Shown here piece after piece: positions 1-8,637 of a stretch of 63,467 nt of DNA. Under the pieces are notes generated by a model. It worked only from the letters and a program-made list of their open reading frames with translations, was not told where the DNA came from and did no database searches. Made by a program: the position numbers and the translations under genes. The DNA is from Fodinicola feengrottensis (GTDB taxonomy: Bacteria > Actinomycetota > Actinomycetes > Mycobacteriales > HKI-0501). Within the stretch, counting starts at the first letter, position 1, and each line of letters begins with the position of its first letter. The stretch lies in contig NZ_WOTO01000053.1 of NCBI RefSeq assembly GCF_010993775.1, positions 1 through 63,467 of the forward strand, written 5' to 3'.

Positions 1-898
1 GCTCCTTGCGCAGGTTTTCCACGGCGGGCGAGTTTTTTACTTCTCTGTTGCAATCCCCTACAGTCCCCAGGACCGTGAGCCTGAACAGGGACAGTAGGTC
101 CCTTCACACGACACTGTCTCTACGCCCGATTGGCGCAGGCAATCAGTCCGGTGGTTGTGACCGCGCACAGCCGAGTGAGCGAAGGGCCAGGCGCGTGGAA
201 AACCCAGGCGCCTCGACGTGGACGAGAATCGCGAGCGGGTTTCCCTGCGCAGAGCCTCGACCACTGCCGGCCGGCCGACCAGATCGGCCGCCTGCCAGGG
301 ATGCGCCGGCACCGCGACCATGCCGGTGGGCACCGCTGGACCATCCAATGTGGACATCATCGGGGCGGACGAGTCAGAACTGACAATCTCCTGCGCCGCC
401 GCGAACCAGTGCAGCGCAAAAGATCCACGCAGCTCCGGCGCGTACGCCCGCGCCTCCGCGTCGCGCATGCCGTCCCGACTCTTGGGCGTCGGGTGCAACG
501 GGTGTGGTGCCCTCCGGATCTCGCGGTTCGGCCCGCCGGCCGGCGACGAATTCGGCCGTACGACGGGCCGAATCCAGGATCCGGGCGACCAGATCGGCGC
601 CGGACACCGACTCTCCCGAGCCAAAGCCAGCCTCGCGAGCGATCAGCGCCGCGACCGTCGCGAGATCAGCCGGACCGTGCCCGGCCACCAAAACCTCGCC
701 GAACCGGTGCCACCCGGCCGCCGACCAGTGCGTGACCACTGCCTCGAGCGTGATCCCAGAAGACTTCAGCGACAACGACAATCGGTCGCCATCTGGCCGC
801 GGCACGTTTGTTTCCCTTATCCAACAACGAAGAAGGTTCTCCATCGCGGCGAACTCGGCAACCGCCGCCGGATCGGCGTCATCCAGCCGGTCTGTCAT
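1..898 (-). CDS. IucA/IucC-family NIS siderophore synthetase, 5' part, frameshifted, runs off the window
   Basis: The gene starts at the ATG at 898, whose ATGA overlaps the decarboxylase stop. The first ~130 codons (MTDRLDDADPAAVAEFAAME, later GEVLVAGHGPADLATVA) fit the N-terminus of NRPS-independent siderophore synthetases. These enzymes condense a carboxylate such as citrate or succinate with amines using ATP, in the cytoplasm. Near 500 the coding frame changes and continues as HPTPKSRDGM, PELRGSFALHWFAA and VPAHPWQAADL, all typical of the family. Below ~260 the match weakens, but VKNSPAVENLRKE at 2-40 resembles the conserved region around the family's RITN..R motif, so the gene probably continues beyond the left edge through further frameshifts. 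Translational coupling to the decarboxylase supports a siderophore operon. The product cannot be named from this sequence. Confidence 0.75.
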
Positions 899-2314
899 TT
901 GTTCTCCTGCGCTTCGCCGGCCGCGACGACGGCGTCCAGCACCCGGTCGAGGTCGGTGCGGGTGGCGTACGGATTCAGCAGTGTCAGCTTCAGCCAGGTC
1001 TCTCGCGGCACGCTCGGTCCGGCCAACCACGGCCGTCCACACGATCAACTGTCGCCGCAGGGCCGCATTGACCTTGTCCACATCGGACTTCGCCCGATAT
1101 CGGAAGACCACGGTCGTCAGAATCGGCGGAGCCAGCAGCTCCAACCGTGGCGCGGCGGCGATCGCCGCCGCCGCCGACAGCGTCAGTTGGTGGCAGGTAT
1201 CGACGAAATCTCCCAAGGTGGACAGGCCGAAGGCGCGGAAGGTGACGGCGATCCGGAACGCGTCCGCTCGCCGGGTGGTCCGCAACGACAGGCCCAGCAG
1301 ACTGGGAAATCCAGCCTCTTCGTCGTCGACCGGATTCAGATAGGCGGCGGACATCGCCAGCGGCGCGAACGACTTCCGTTGCCTGGTCAAAAAAACGCCG
1401 GCCGGCGCCGGCTGCCAGCCAATCTTGTGCAGGTCCAGGCCCACCGAATCAGCCTGATCAATGCCCTTCAGCAGAGCCGAAAGTCGGCGCGAGAAGAGCG
1501 CACCACCGCCGTACGCCGCGTCAACATGCACCCACGCGCCGAATTCCCGTGCGACCGAAACGATCTCGTCGATCGGGTCGATGGTGCCCAGGTCTGTCGT
1601 ACCGGCGGTCGCCACCACGACAGCTCGCTCCGGCGATGCCGCCAGCGCGTCCCGCAGGGCGGCGAGGTCCATCCGCGAATCCGCCTCGGTCCGTACCGGC
1701 GTCACCGCGTTCGGGCCAAGACCCAACACCATCGCATTACGGGCGATGGTGAAATGTGCGTACGGGGAACAGAAAACGCGGACCGGCCCGGGCCTAGCGT
1801 CCCGGGCCAACAGCAGTCCCATCAGGTTGGATTCGGTGCCGCCACCGGTCATCACGCCAGCGGCTTTTTCCTTGTCATAGCCGACAAGCTCAGCCAGCGC
1901 GGCGATCACCTCCTGCTCGATCACGGTCGCCGCCGGGGCCTGGTCCCACGAGTCCATCGACTGGTTCAGTGCGGCCACCGCGACATCGGCGGCCACCGCC
2001 ACCGCGAGCGGCGGGCAGTGCAAATGCGCGATGCGGCTGGCTGGATCGGCCGGATCGGCTGCCCCGGCGGCCAGCACGCGGGTCAGATCCAGCAGCGCGG
2101 CATCAGCCCCCACCCCGTCCCGCGGCGCCGCGGTGGCGCCGAGAACGGCCCGTACGGCCGCCTCCACCGCCGGTGGCCCACCGGCCGGCACCGGCCCACC
2201 CCGGGCCTGCGCGCCGTCGGCCAACGCCCGCGCCACCTGCGCCAACAGCGGCGCCAGCGCGCCGGCCGTGCCGGCGAGCGGGGCCACCGGCCCGCCATTC
2301 ACGTCCGCGATCAC
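895..2314 (-). CDS. PLP-dependent group II decarboxylase (diaminobutyrate/lysine decarboxylase type) of a siderophore operon
   Basis: Cytoplasmic pyridoxal-phosphate enzyme that probably decarboxylates a diamino acid to supply the diamine for the downstream NIS synthetase. Visible fold-type I features are the TGGGTESNL loop near residue 156, HVDAAYG with the cofactor Asp at ~265, and DLHKIGWQP with the Schiff-base Lys at ~297. A frameshift near 1005-1045 breaks the C-terminus: the true end reads RETWLKLTLLNP and stops at 895-897, overlapping the ATG of the IucA/IucC gene. Without this correction the decarboxylase appears fused to the next protein. Length (~473 aa) is normal for the family. 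The start ATG lies 15 bases from an iron box, so expression is probably repressed by a DtxR/IdeR-type protein. Lysine or 2,4-diaminobutyrate are the likely substrates; ornithine cannot be excluded. Confidence 0.85.
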
Positions 2315-2328
2315 TCAGCGACTCCCAG

Positions 2329-2347
2329 CAAAGTTAGGATGACCTAA
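2329..2347. promoter_or_regulatory. Iron box (DtxR/IdeR/DmdR-type operator)
   Basis: CAAAGTTAGGATGACCTAA matches the 19-bp actinobacterial iron-box consensus TWAGGTWAGSCTWACCTWA at about 15 positions and contains the dyad TTAGG/CCTAA. It lies between the end of the MarR gene and the start of the siderophore decarboxylase, where an iron-bound repressor would block the promoter. Confidence 0.65.
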
Positions 2348-2862
2348 TCCGTCGCCGAGCGTATCGAACGCGCCACCGGACCGTACAGCCCAGGCCTTCG
2401 TTCACCGAGCTTTCGCACCGCGGCGGTTTCCGCCAAAAGGACTTCGTTGACCTTGGCGGAATAGTCGACGATCAGGGCTCGCTCAGCTGGGGCATAGCTG
2501 GCCATCAGCGCCTTCATTCGTCGAAAAATCCCGCCAAACAAGGCAACCACCTCGCCGAACCGGTCCGGGTCCACTCGTACGGTCACCTGCCGGCGATCGG
2601 TTTCGCTGCGCTCGCGGTGCGCGTAACCAGCCTGTTCCAGCCGATCGACCACCGTGGTGACCGCGCTGGGTGTGAGGTTCAACTCCTGCGCCAACTCGCG
2701 GGCGGTCCGCGGCCCGGCGCCAAGGATGTTCAGGCAGCGCACGTCCGTCGGCGTGATGCCCAGCCGGTTGGCCACCGCCTCATGGAAAACCAGGCTGTTG
2801 GTGCCGGCCCGCTGTTGTTCCAGCAACAACTGGGTGACCTCGGACTGCCTTGACATAAACAT
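2344..2862 (-). CDS. MarR-family transcriptional regulator
   Basis: Intact 172-residue protein. The winged helix lies at about residues 35-105: TPTDVRCLNILGAGPRTARE leads into the recognition helix region (LTPSAVTTVVDRLEQAGY), followed by the wing RSETDRRQVTVRV. A C-terminal dimerisation helix follows. MarR proteins bind palindromic operators and release them on binding small phenolic or oxidant ligands; the ligand cannot be told here. The gene points the same way as the siderophore operon and ends inside the iron box. It is also divergent from the gene at 2936, with a 13-bp palindrome between them, so that gene and itself are its likely targets. An alternative start two codons downstream (2856) is possible. 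Confidence 0.9.
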   Translation of the reverse strand: MFMSRQSEVTQLLLEQQRAGTNSLVFHEAVANRLGITPTDVRCLNILGAGPRTARELAQELNLTPSAVTTVVDRLEQAGYAHRERSETDRRQVTVRVDPDRFGEVVALFGGIFRRMKALMASYAPAERALIVDYSAKVNEVLLAETAAVRKLGERRPGLYGPVARSIRSATD

Positions 2863-2877
2863 TCACCCATCTGATAC

Positions 2878-2890
2878 TTCGATCATCGAA
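2878..2890. promoter_or_regulatory. Candidate MarR operator
   Basis: TTCGATCATCGAA is a perfect inverted repeat (TTCGAT/ATCGAA around one C) in the 73-bp space between the divergent MarR gene and the gene at 2936. Position and symmetry suit autoregulation; the assignment is inferred. Confidence 0.5.
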
Positions 2891-2935
2891 CAATCCCACG
2901 GACGAACTACTGTCACCGAGTATAGAAGGACCGAC

Positions 2936-3830
2936 ATGACCCACACCACACCCGAGTTGCGCGTCACCGGGAAGAAAGTCCTGTTCGAAGGCGTCGCCGA
3001 TGTCACCGTGACCCACCGGCGGGGCCGGGAATGGATGGCGCTGGGCTCGATGACTCCAGGCGACAAGGCCATCGGTTTGCAGTCCGCCCACATCCAGCGA
3101 AACAGCGGAGAATGGTCGATTGACAGCACTCCGCTCGCCAAGTTCCCGCCGGCCCACGCCTGGGATGCCACCGGCTATCACTGCGCCTCATACGTTCGGG
3201 GGCGCGTCGACGGTGAATGGCGGGGAAGGATCTACTACGCCAGCAGCTCGTCGTGGACCGACATCACCGGGCCGTACCAAATCGGCTTTCTGGAGTTCGA
3301 CGGCACCGGCTGGCGCCGGCATTCGGAGCCGGTTTTCCAGGCATCACTACCATGGGAGCGTGGCACGGTGCTGGAACCCAATCTCGTTTACGAGGGCGGG
3401 CTGTGGCGCATGTGGTACTGCACCGGACTGTCCACATCGGAGCCGCCCACCATCGGGTACGCCGAAAGTGCTGATGGGATAACTGATTGGCGCGGCCGTA
3501 AGGTCGTGAGCACCGGCAACTTCGACGCGGCGGTCACCGCGATCGATCGACGGCGGCTATGCGATGGTCACCGCGCGCCACAATCTGACCGGCCCGCCAT
3601 CGGACGGCGGCCTTTACCTCTCGTACAGCGAAGACCTGGCGAGCTGGAGTCCCGCTCGACAAATCCTGTCGGCGTTGGACGGCACGCCCTGGCACCGCGG
3701 CGGCGTGTGGAAGCCTTCCGTACGCTACGAATCTGGCCTCTTCACGGTGTTCTTCAATGCCAGTGAACCCCGTTCCGACTCGTATGTCGGCAAGCTCTCG
3801 GTCGGCCAACTCGACTTCTACTCGTCCTGA
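2936..3830 (+). CDS. Putative beta-propeller glycosidase-like protein (GH43/GH130-like), one frameshift
   Basis: ATG at 2936 follows an AGAAGGA ribosome site by five bases. Repeated propeller-like motifs are visible: YYASSSSWTDITGPYQIG, LEPNLVYEGGLWRMWYCTG, IGYAESADGITDW, then after a frameshift near 3540-3565 GGLYLSYSEDLASW and KPSVRYESGLFTVFFNAS. The alternation of observed-data strands (WRMWY, GYAESADG) is typical of five-bladed propeller glycoside hydrolases and phosphorylases. There is no signal peptide, so the protein is probably cytoplasmic. The reconstructed length is ~298 residues. It faces the MarR gene across a palindrome, and its 3' end overlaps the end of the convergent CGNR gene by 13 bases. 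I cannot identify catalytic residues or substrate; a non-catalytic propeller is equally possible. Confidence 0.6.
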
Positions 3831-4420
3831 CGGGCTCGATAGGTACGGACTTTGTGGCGATTGCCACAGCGTTCCATCGAACACCAGCGGCGGTTGCGCG
3901 ATCTGGACGTGTCGAGAAAAACCAGCCGGCAGTCCGAGGCGGCACATTCCCGTACCCGCCGGCCGCCATCCCACACCAGGAAGTCGATCACTTCCCTCGC
4001 CACCACACCAAGAACCTGCGCTCCGGTGATCGGCGTGACCCAGCCCAGCCCACCGGTCACTAGGTCGACCTTGGGTTGAATGGTGGTCGCGGCGGACTCG
4101 TTGATCAGAGTGAGATCCTCGGCGCTCGGTGGCCGGCCATGCACAATCTCGCCGACGACTAGCCAAAGAGTGTCGCGGAGGGCCTGGATCTCGGCGAACT
4201 CGGCCGGTCGGATCCGGAAATCCGCGGCCGTTACCGGCACTGTCAAGGCCAGCCGGGACTCCTGCAGCCAACTGGCGAGATCGGCCGGCCGGTCCAGCGT
4301 CTCGAACCTTCCGTACGGACCGGGACCGCCACTGAGCAGCAGCTCCAGCGGGAGGCTGCTGGGATCGAACCGATAGCTGACACCGTCGCCACCGGTCAGC
4401 ACTCTTGTGCCCTTGCTCAC
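3818..4420 (-). CDS. CGNR zinc-finger (ABATE domain) transcriptional regulator
   Basis: N-terminal ABATE-type domain begins YRFDPSSLPLELLLS. The C-terminus has the stress-linked zinc finger with cysteine pairs CAASDC and CSMERC followed by GNRHKVRTYRAR, the signature that names the family. I place the start at GTG 4420 because a -10 hexamer TATAGT (4427-4432) ends exactly six bases upstream, which fits a leaderless transcript. The ATG at 4450 would put the operator dyad inside the gene. The protein is divergent from the NTF2/SRPBCC pair at 4480-5245, with the dyad 4431-4453 between them, so it probably controls that pair and itself. Intact reading frame. Confidence 0.85.
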   Translation of the reverse strand: MSKGTRVLTGGDGVSYRFDPSSLPLELLLSGGPGPYGRFETLDRPADLASWLQESRLALTVPVTAADFRIRPAEFAEIQALRDTLWLVVGEIVHGRPPSAEDLTLINESAATTIQPKVDLVTGGLGWVTPITGAQVLGVVAREVIDFLVWDGGRRVRECAASDCRLVFLDTSRSRNRRWCSMERCGNRHKVRTYRARQDE

Positions 4421-4430
4421 GTAACCACTA

Positions 4431-4453
4431 TAGTCGGTGTCCGACACCAACTA
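4431..4453. promoter_or_regulatory. 23-bp dyad operator between the CGNR gene and the NTF2 gene
   Basis: The centre GGTGTCCGACACC is a perfect inverted repeat. The flanks TAGT and ACTA also pair, leaving one mismatched base pair in 23 bp. It touches the -10 hexamer of the leaderless CGNR promoter and sits 27 bp before the opposite gene, ideal for a repressor of both directions. Confidence 0.6.
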
Positions 4454-4479
4454 AGACAGTTACCGGTCGAAGGATGGAC

Positions 4480-4845
4480 ATGACGGACGAAAGCGCGTTG
4501 CTGGCAGCGGAAGACGAGCTATGGCGAGCCAACCGGGAGGGCGACGGCGGCTTCTACGCCAAGAATCTTCGCGATGACGCCCTGGTGGTCAGCAAATACG
4601 GTGTGGCCAGCAAGGAAATCATCGTGGCCACCATCGGAGCGAACCGCAATCCGTACGTCAAGACGGTCCTGTCAGATCAGCGAGTTCTGTTTATCACCAG
4701 CGACAGCGCATTGGTGACATACAAGGCCGATGTCACCGCCCTGGTCGCGGGAAAAGAGGTCGAGTTCTCGGTGCTCGCCAGCACCGTGTATGCCCGCGAG
4801 AATGACCAGTGGCGCGGTGTTCTGCACCAGCAGTCGGCGCTGTGA
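4480..4845 (+). CDS. NTF2-like / DUF4440 (SnoaL-type) family protein
   Basis: 121 residues. MTDESALLAAEDELWRANRE with DALVVSKYG, VLFITSDSALVTYKADVTAL and VEFSVLASTVYARENDQWRG gives the helix plus curved-sheet pattern of DUF4440 proteins. I use ATG 4480 because AAGG lies six bases upstream; an ATG at 4474 is possible. The stop overlaps the next start (TGATG), so the two genes are coupled. Such small cone-shaped proteins are enzymes or ligand binders; no function can be assigned here. It is under the same dyad as the CGNR regulator. Confidence 0.8.
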   Translation: MTDESALLAAEDELWRANREGDGGFYAKNLRDDALVVSKYGVASKEIIVATIGANRNPYVKTVLSDQRVLFITSDSALVTYKADVTALVAGKEVEFSVLASTVYARENDQWRGVLHQQSAL

Positions 4846-5245
4846 TGGTCGGCGAGACCAAGGACGCCGGCTTCGAAATCGGCGTGTCACAGACGATTCC
4901 CTTTCCGATCGCACAGGTGTGGGAGTTTCTGGTCAGCGACGCTGGAGTGGCGCTGTGGCTGGGCAAAGGTGCGCGGCTGGCCACCGAAAAGGGCACTCCT
5001 TACGCCACCGAAGACGGCACCGCCGGCGAAATCCGCAGCTACCACCCCAGCAGGACCGGGTCCGGCTGACGTGGCGACCACGCGACTGGGACCACGACAC
5101 CACCGTGCAGGTGGCCGTCCAAGCGACCGGAGACCGGACACTTTTGCGCTTTCACCAGGAATGGTTGGCCGACTCGGCCGAGCGAGTCCGTCAGCGCGAG
5201 CACTGGCAGGCGGTCCTGGAGTCGGTCGTGCGGGCACTCAGCTAG
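4845..5245 (+). CDS. SRPBCC/AHSA1-domain protein, one frameshift
   Basis: Starts at the ATG overlapping the previous stop. FEIGVSQTIPFPIAQVWEFL and VALWLGKG are the first strand and helix of the START-like fold; after a frameshift near 5047 the frame continues RVRLTWRPRDWDHDTTVQV and TLLRFHQEWLAD, the usual second half. About 133 residues, normal for AHSA1-type proteins, which bind hydrophobic ligands or act as co-chaperones. Co-transcribed with the DUF4440 gene; probably repressed by CGNR. The stop lies in the CTAG that borders the MITE-like repeat. Confidence 0.75.
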
Positions 5246-5406
5246 GTAGTGTCTGGTTATTCCGCCGGGCGATAGCCGAGCCCAGAAGCCGCCTGCAGGC
5301 ACCGTGGGAAAGCCCCCATAGCGCTGCTATGAAGGCTTCCCCACGGCACCAGCAGCCAACTTCTGGACCTCGACTCTCATCATCCCCCGGAATAACCAGA
5401 CACTAC
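5246..5406. repeat. 161-bp MITE-like fold-back element with 19-bp terminal inverted repeats
   Basis: The left end GTAGTGTCTGGTTATTCCG (5246-5264) is exactly complementary to the right end (5388-5406). Directly repeated CTAG flanks both sides (5242-5245 and 5407-5410) as a possible target duplication. The inside also pairs: CCAGAAG with CTTCTGG, and a central stem CCGTGGG..ATAGC with GCTAT..CCCACGG around 5330. It encodes no protein and ends at the stop codons of two convergent genes, where it may also act as a bidirectional terminator. The ends look like those of an IS5-type insertion sequence, which is an inference. Confidence 0.7.
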
Positions 5407-6041
5407 CTAGCAGCGACCTTCCGTCCAAAGAAACGCGCCGATTCGTTCTGTTGGGCCATCCGCCGCAAAGCCGACAGCAGCGCGTCTCCGAGAACCGTGC
5501 CGACCACCATGCCTTCGATCACCGATTCGGTGCCGGTACGCCGCTGAAGGAGCTGAAAGTCAACCGCGGCGGCGTTTTCGGCCGCGTCCGCGTAGTTGTC
5601 GAGCGCGCCGACAATGACATCATCACCCACTCGGCGCAATATCACCAACACATCAGAAAGCGCCCGCCAGGCCGGATCTCCCTCGACCGTGGACCATCCC
5701 CGACTCTGGACCAACGCACAGACCCGCTCGCGGGCCCATTCGGCCAGTTCCGGATCCTCCGGTTGCACTGGGGTGATCGACCGCTGCACCACACCGAGCA
5801 CCTCGTGCAACGGCTTGTCGGGCGTCTGCATCGCCGCCAACACCTCACGCACCGAGCCGACCGACAGGCCACCAACGTCCAGCAACGCACGAATCAACCG
5901 CAGCCGACGCACGTGCGTTTCGTCGTACTGCGCCTGATTCGGGCTGGTCAGCTCGCCCGGCTGCAGCAGACCTTCACGCAGGTAGTACTTGATGGTCGGC
6001 ACCGGCACCCCGGACTGCCGGCTCAGCTCGGCGACTCGCAT
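5403..6041 (-). CDS. MerR-family transcriptional regulator
   Basis: MRVAELSRQSGVPVPTIKYY is the standard MerR winged-helix N-terminus, followed by LREGLLQPGE and YDETHVRRLRLIRALLDVGG. A long effector region (residues ~80-212) follows with no cysteine metal motif, so an organic ligand is likelier than a metal. The start is set at ATG 6041 because a -10 hexamer TAGTAT ends seven bases upstream and the dyad 6045-6065 would otherwise lie in the coding region. It lies just downstream of the epimerase gene in the same direction. The frame is intact and the stop falls at the edge of the MITE-like repeat. Confidence 0.88.
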   Translation of the reverse strand: MRVAELSRQSGVPVPTIKYYLREGLLQPGELTSPNQAQYDETHVRRLRLIRALLDVGGLSVGSVREVLAAMQTPDKPLHEVLGVVQRSITPVQPEDPELAEWARERVCALVQSRGWSTVEGDPAWRALSDVLVILRRVGDDVIVGALDNYADAAENAAAVDFQLLQRRTGTESVIEGMVVGTVLGDALLSALRRMAQQNESARFFGRKVAAR

Positions 6042-6044
6042 AGG

Positions 6045-6065
6045 ATGGATACTATCACTATCCAT
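6045..6065. promoter_or_regulatory. MerR operator and leaderless promoter
   Basis: ATGGATA (6045-6051) and TATCCAT (6059-6065) form a 7-bp inverted repeat over a 7-bp spacer. The minus-strand -10 hexamer TAGTAT lies at 6049-6054, seven bases before the MerR ATG. Overlap of operator and promoter suits autoregulation. Confidence 0.5.
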
Positions 6066-6070
6066 CGGAA

Positions 6071-7056
6071 TCACCAGCCAGCTCGTACGTCCTCCACATG
6101 CGCCGCGACGATCTCGTCCACCGAGGCGTCCGCGGTGAATCCCAACCGCAGCGCCCTGCTCGTGTCGAAAGCCTGTGGCCAGCCGGCGACAATCGCGGCG
6201 ACAAAAGGATCCGGTTCGTACGTGACCAATTCGGCGGCCTGCTCCCCGCCGATCCGGCGGACCGCGTCGACGAGATCGGCCACTGTCGCGTCCAGTGAAG
6301 GCAGGGTCACCGACCGGTCCCAACCCCAGGCATCAGCTGGCAACTCGTGTGCCCGCAGCAGGTTTTCCACGCACCTGCCTGGCGAAAGAATGGGCGACCG
6401 CACAGTTTCATCGACAGGGCAGGCGTACGCACGGCCAGCCAGCGGCTCCCGTACGATCGCGGAAACGAAGCTGCTCGCCGCCGCGTTGGCCGCGCCGGGC
6501 CGGATCGCGATGGTCGGCAGCCGTAGCGCACGGCCGTCGATCCCAGCCTCGGCGGGGTGTATTCGGCGACCAGGAACTCCCCCATCGCCTTCTGCATTCC
6601 GTACGACGTCTGCGGAGTCAGCCGCTGACCGTCGGTCAGCCGAGCCGGCAGGTCTCCGCCGTAAACAGCCAGCGAGGACGTGAAAACAAATCGCGGCGCG
6701 GTCCCGAGGCTGCGCAGGATTTCCAGCAAGTACGTCATGCCGTCGACGTTGACGCGTTGCCCGAGATCGAAATCGCGTTCCGCGGCACCGCTGACCACCC
6801 CAGCCAAATGGAACACCGAGGTGACTTCCGAATCGACGATATCGCTGACGAAGTCTGGGTCGGAAATGTCACCGACCCGGTAGGTCAACCGTGCGTCGGA
6901 CAGTTTCACCGGCGGCTCGGCCACATCCGCGGCGACCACCGCGTCGACGACCGTCTGCTTTCCGTCCGGGCCGGCCAGCGTCCCAGCTTCCAGCACCTGC
7001 GCGGTGAGTCGCCTTCCCAGCATGCCGTTCGCGCCGGTAATGAGCACCGAACCCAT
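6071..7056 (-). CDS. NAD-dependent epimerase/dehydratase, D-erythronate dehydrogenase (DenD)-like, one frameshift
   Basis: Extended SDR enzyme. VLITGANGMLGRRL is the nucleotide-binding glycine motif (residues ~4-17), FHLAGVVSGAAE and the catalytic Tyr region QTSYGMQKAMGEFL follow. After a frameshift near 6555 the sequence continues GIDGRALRLPTIAIRPGAAN and SPGRCVENLLRAHELP, closely like the DenD group that oxidises D-erythronate to its 2-keto acid. Start ATG 7056 has GGGAGG five bases upstream. Length ~328 residues is normal. Divergent from the nitrilase gene with the palindrome TCCGATCGGA (7086-7095) between them, and followed by the MerR gene. Substrate assignment rests on overall similarity only. 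Confidence 0.75.
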
Positions 7057-7100
7057 CTGCACCTCCCCTGTTCTGCCTCATCAGATCCGATCGGACGAGG

Positions 7101-7106
7101 TAGCGT
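7101..7106 (+). promoter_or_regulatory. -10 element of a leaderless promoter for the nitrilase gene
   Basis: TAGCGT followed by exactly six bases and the GTG start at 7113, with no ribosome site. The perfect palindrome TCCGATCGGA just upstream (7086-7095) could be an operator for both divergent genes. Confidence 0.45.
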
Positions 7107-7112
7107 CAAGCC

Positions 7113-7862
7113 GTGCCGCTCCTCAAGATCGCCCTCGTCCAGCAGAACTGCCCGAAAGGTGCGGTGGCCGCGAACCTCGCCGCGACCGCGGACTATGTGC
7201 GAGACAGCACCGCGGACATCATCTGTTTTCCGGAGATGAGCCTGACCGGATATCTCCAGCCCGAAGAACAGCCCGAAGCGATGCTGACGTTGGAGAGCCC
7301 GGAAGTTCGCGATTTCTGTTTACAGACCGCGCACCGCCCGATCACCGCGGTAGCCGGCCTGGTGGAGCGGAATCCGGCCGGCAGACCTTACATCACCCCC
7401 AGATCGTCGCGAGCGGCGGAAAGCTCGTCGGCGCCTATCGCAAGGTGAATGTCGCGCCAGACGAGCGAGACCAGTTCGCGGCCGGCACGGACACCCCGGT
7501 ATTCACTGTTTCGGGCGTACGACTGGGCATCGCGGTCTGTTACGGACATCGGCCATGGTGACCTTTTCGACGCGTACGCACGCGCCGGAGCGCAACTGGT
7601 CCTGTTGGCGGCGGCTCCCGGTCTCTATGGCGAGCAGGAAACCCGGGACTGGGACAGCGGTTTTCAGTGGTGGCGCTCGGAATGTCAGCGGCACCTTGCC
7701 AGCTCGGCGAGCCGGAACGGGTTGTGGATCGGCGTCTGCACCCAAGCCGGCCGGACTGTCGACGAGGATTTTCCGGGCGGTGGCTACCTTTTCGACCCTG
7801 CTGGCACGCTGGTGGCCGAAAGCGCTGACGACGTCTTGCTCATTACCGCGGATATCAGGTAG
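7113..7862 (+). CDS. Carbon-nitrogen hydrolase (nitrilase superfamily), two frameshifts
   Basis: Amidase-type hydrolase with the Glu-Lys-Cys triad: FPEMSLTGY carries the Glu (~residue 48), GAYRKVN the Lys and GIAVCYD the Cys. Frameshifts lie near 7390 and at 7544-7545, where one extra G turns the expected CYDIGHGDL into CYGHRPW and a stop. The tail WWRSECQRHLASSASRNGLW and GGGYLFDPAGTLVAES is typical. About 250 residues, normal for the family. GTG start, probably leaderless. Substrate is probably an amide or N-carbamoyl compound; neighbours do not settle it. The 3' end overlaps the convergent transpeptidase gene. Confidence 0.8.
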
Positions 7863-8570
7863 CGAACAGGTCCGCCGCGATGCCCATCACCATCCGGTCA
7901 CCGGGCCGCAGGGCCGCCGCATGATGTCCACCAGGACGGGTTTGTCCACCGCGATGCAGCCAGCGGTGGGACCGGACGTCCGGATGTGGAAGAAGATCGC
8001 CGACCCGAGGCCGGCCACCACCGGTGCGTCCGGCGGCCGGTTGTAGTCGATCACGACGGACTGCTGATACTGCCCGGAAAGCATGATCGCGGACAGATTT
8101 TCGTCGTCCGGACCGCAAACTCCTGAATAGTATTCGTTGTAGCGTGGATCGGTGACCGTGGATCCCCAGCAGTCGCCGGTGGAATGCAGTTTGCGGTACG
8201 GCAGCGCGGTCCCCGGATCGCCTTCGCCAAAGGCCTCGGTCAAGGTGTAGGAGCCGGTGGGCGTACGCCCGTCGCCCTCGCGTTTTTGGCCGGGCGGCGC
8301 GAAACCCTTGGTGCCCGCTCGACCGTCCGCGGTCCGGACCGTCCGCCAGCGCAGCCCTTCTCGCACGCATTCGGTGACCGTGACCGTGTTGACGCCGTAG
8401 GCCGACGCCACCGCGAAAACCACGTGTCGGGCACCTTGCACCGGAAACTTCACGGTCCGGGCATTGAGGGCGTGGCACGGATCGGCCTCGGCCGCATTCG
8501 CCGGTGCGCTGAACCCCGTCATCGCCAGCACCGCCGCGAAAAGTGCGGCGACCGCTCGTTTCGTTGACAT
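7855..8570 (-). CDS. Secreted L,D-transpeptidase (YkuD domain), one frameshift near the end
   Basis: The signal peptide MSTKRAVAALFAAVLAMTGF..APANA with cleavage near residue 26 exports the protein. The YkuD catalytic core shows HIRTSGPTAGCIAVDK, with the nucleophilic Cys in TSGPTAGCI and the usual His upstream; the substrate-side region reads KREGDGRTPTGSYTL. Such enzymes form 3-3 peptidoglycan cross-links or attach proteins to the wall. A frameshift near 7910 hides the real tail LRPGDRMVMGIAADLFAT, which ends at 7855. Start ATG 8570 fits the signal peptide; the longer upstream frame does not. Length ~238 residues is normal. Confidence 0.85.
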
Positions 8571-8637
8571 GCGGGCTCCCGTCCGGCCGTCGGATTCGCG
8601 CCCAGAGTGCCGGAAATGCGCGGCCCCGTCAACGCTG

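Noticed and set aside
57..98. Imperfect 11-bp inverted repeat near the left edge
   Set aside because: It falls within probable IucA/IucC coding sequence and has no flanking features; chance pairing is likelier than an element.
374..2314. A 646-residue fused decarboxylase-IucA/IucC protein
   Set aside because: The decarboxylase C-terminus (RETWLKLTLLNP) lies in another frame and stops at 895, overlapping the ATG at 898; the fusion is a frameshift artefact.
218..2347. Long plus-strand frame of 709 codons opposite the siderophore genes
   Set aside because: Arg/Gly-rich low-complexity translation with no motifs; a shadow of the high-GC minus-strand genes.
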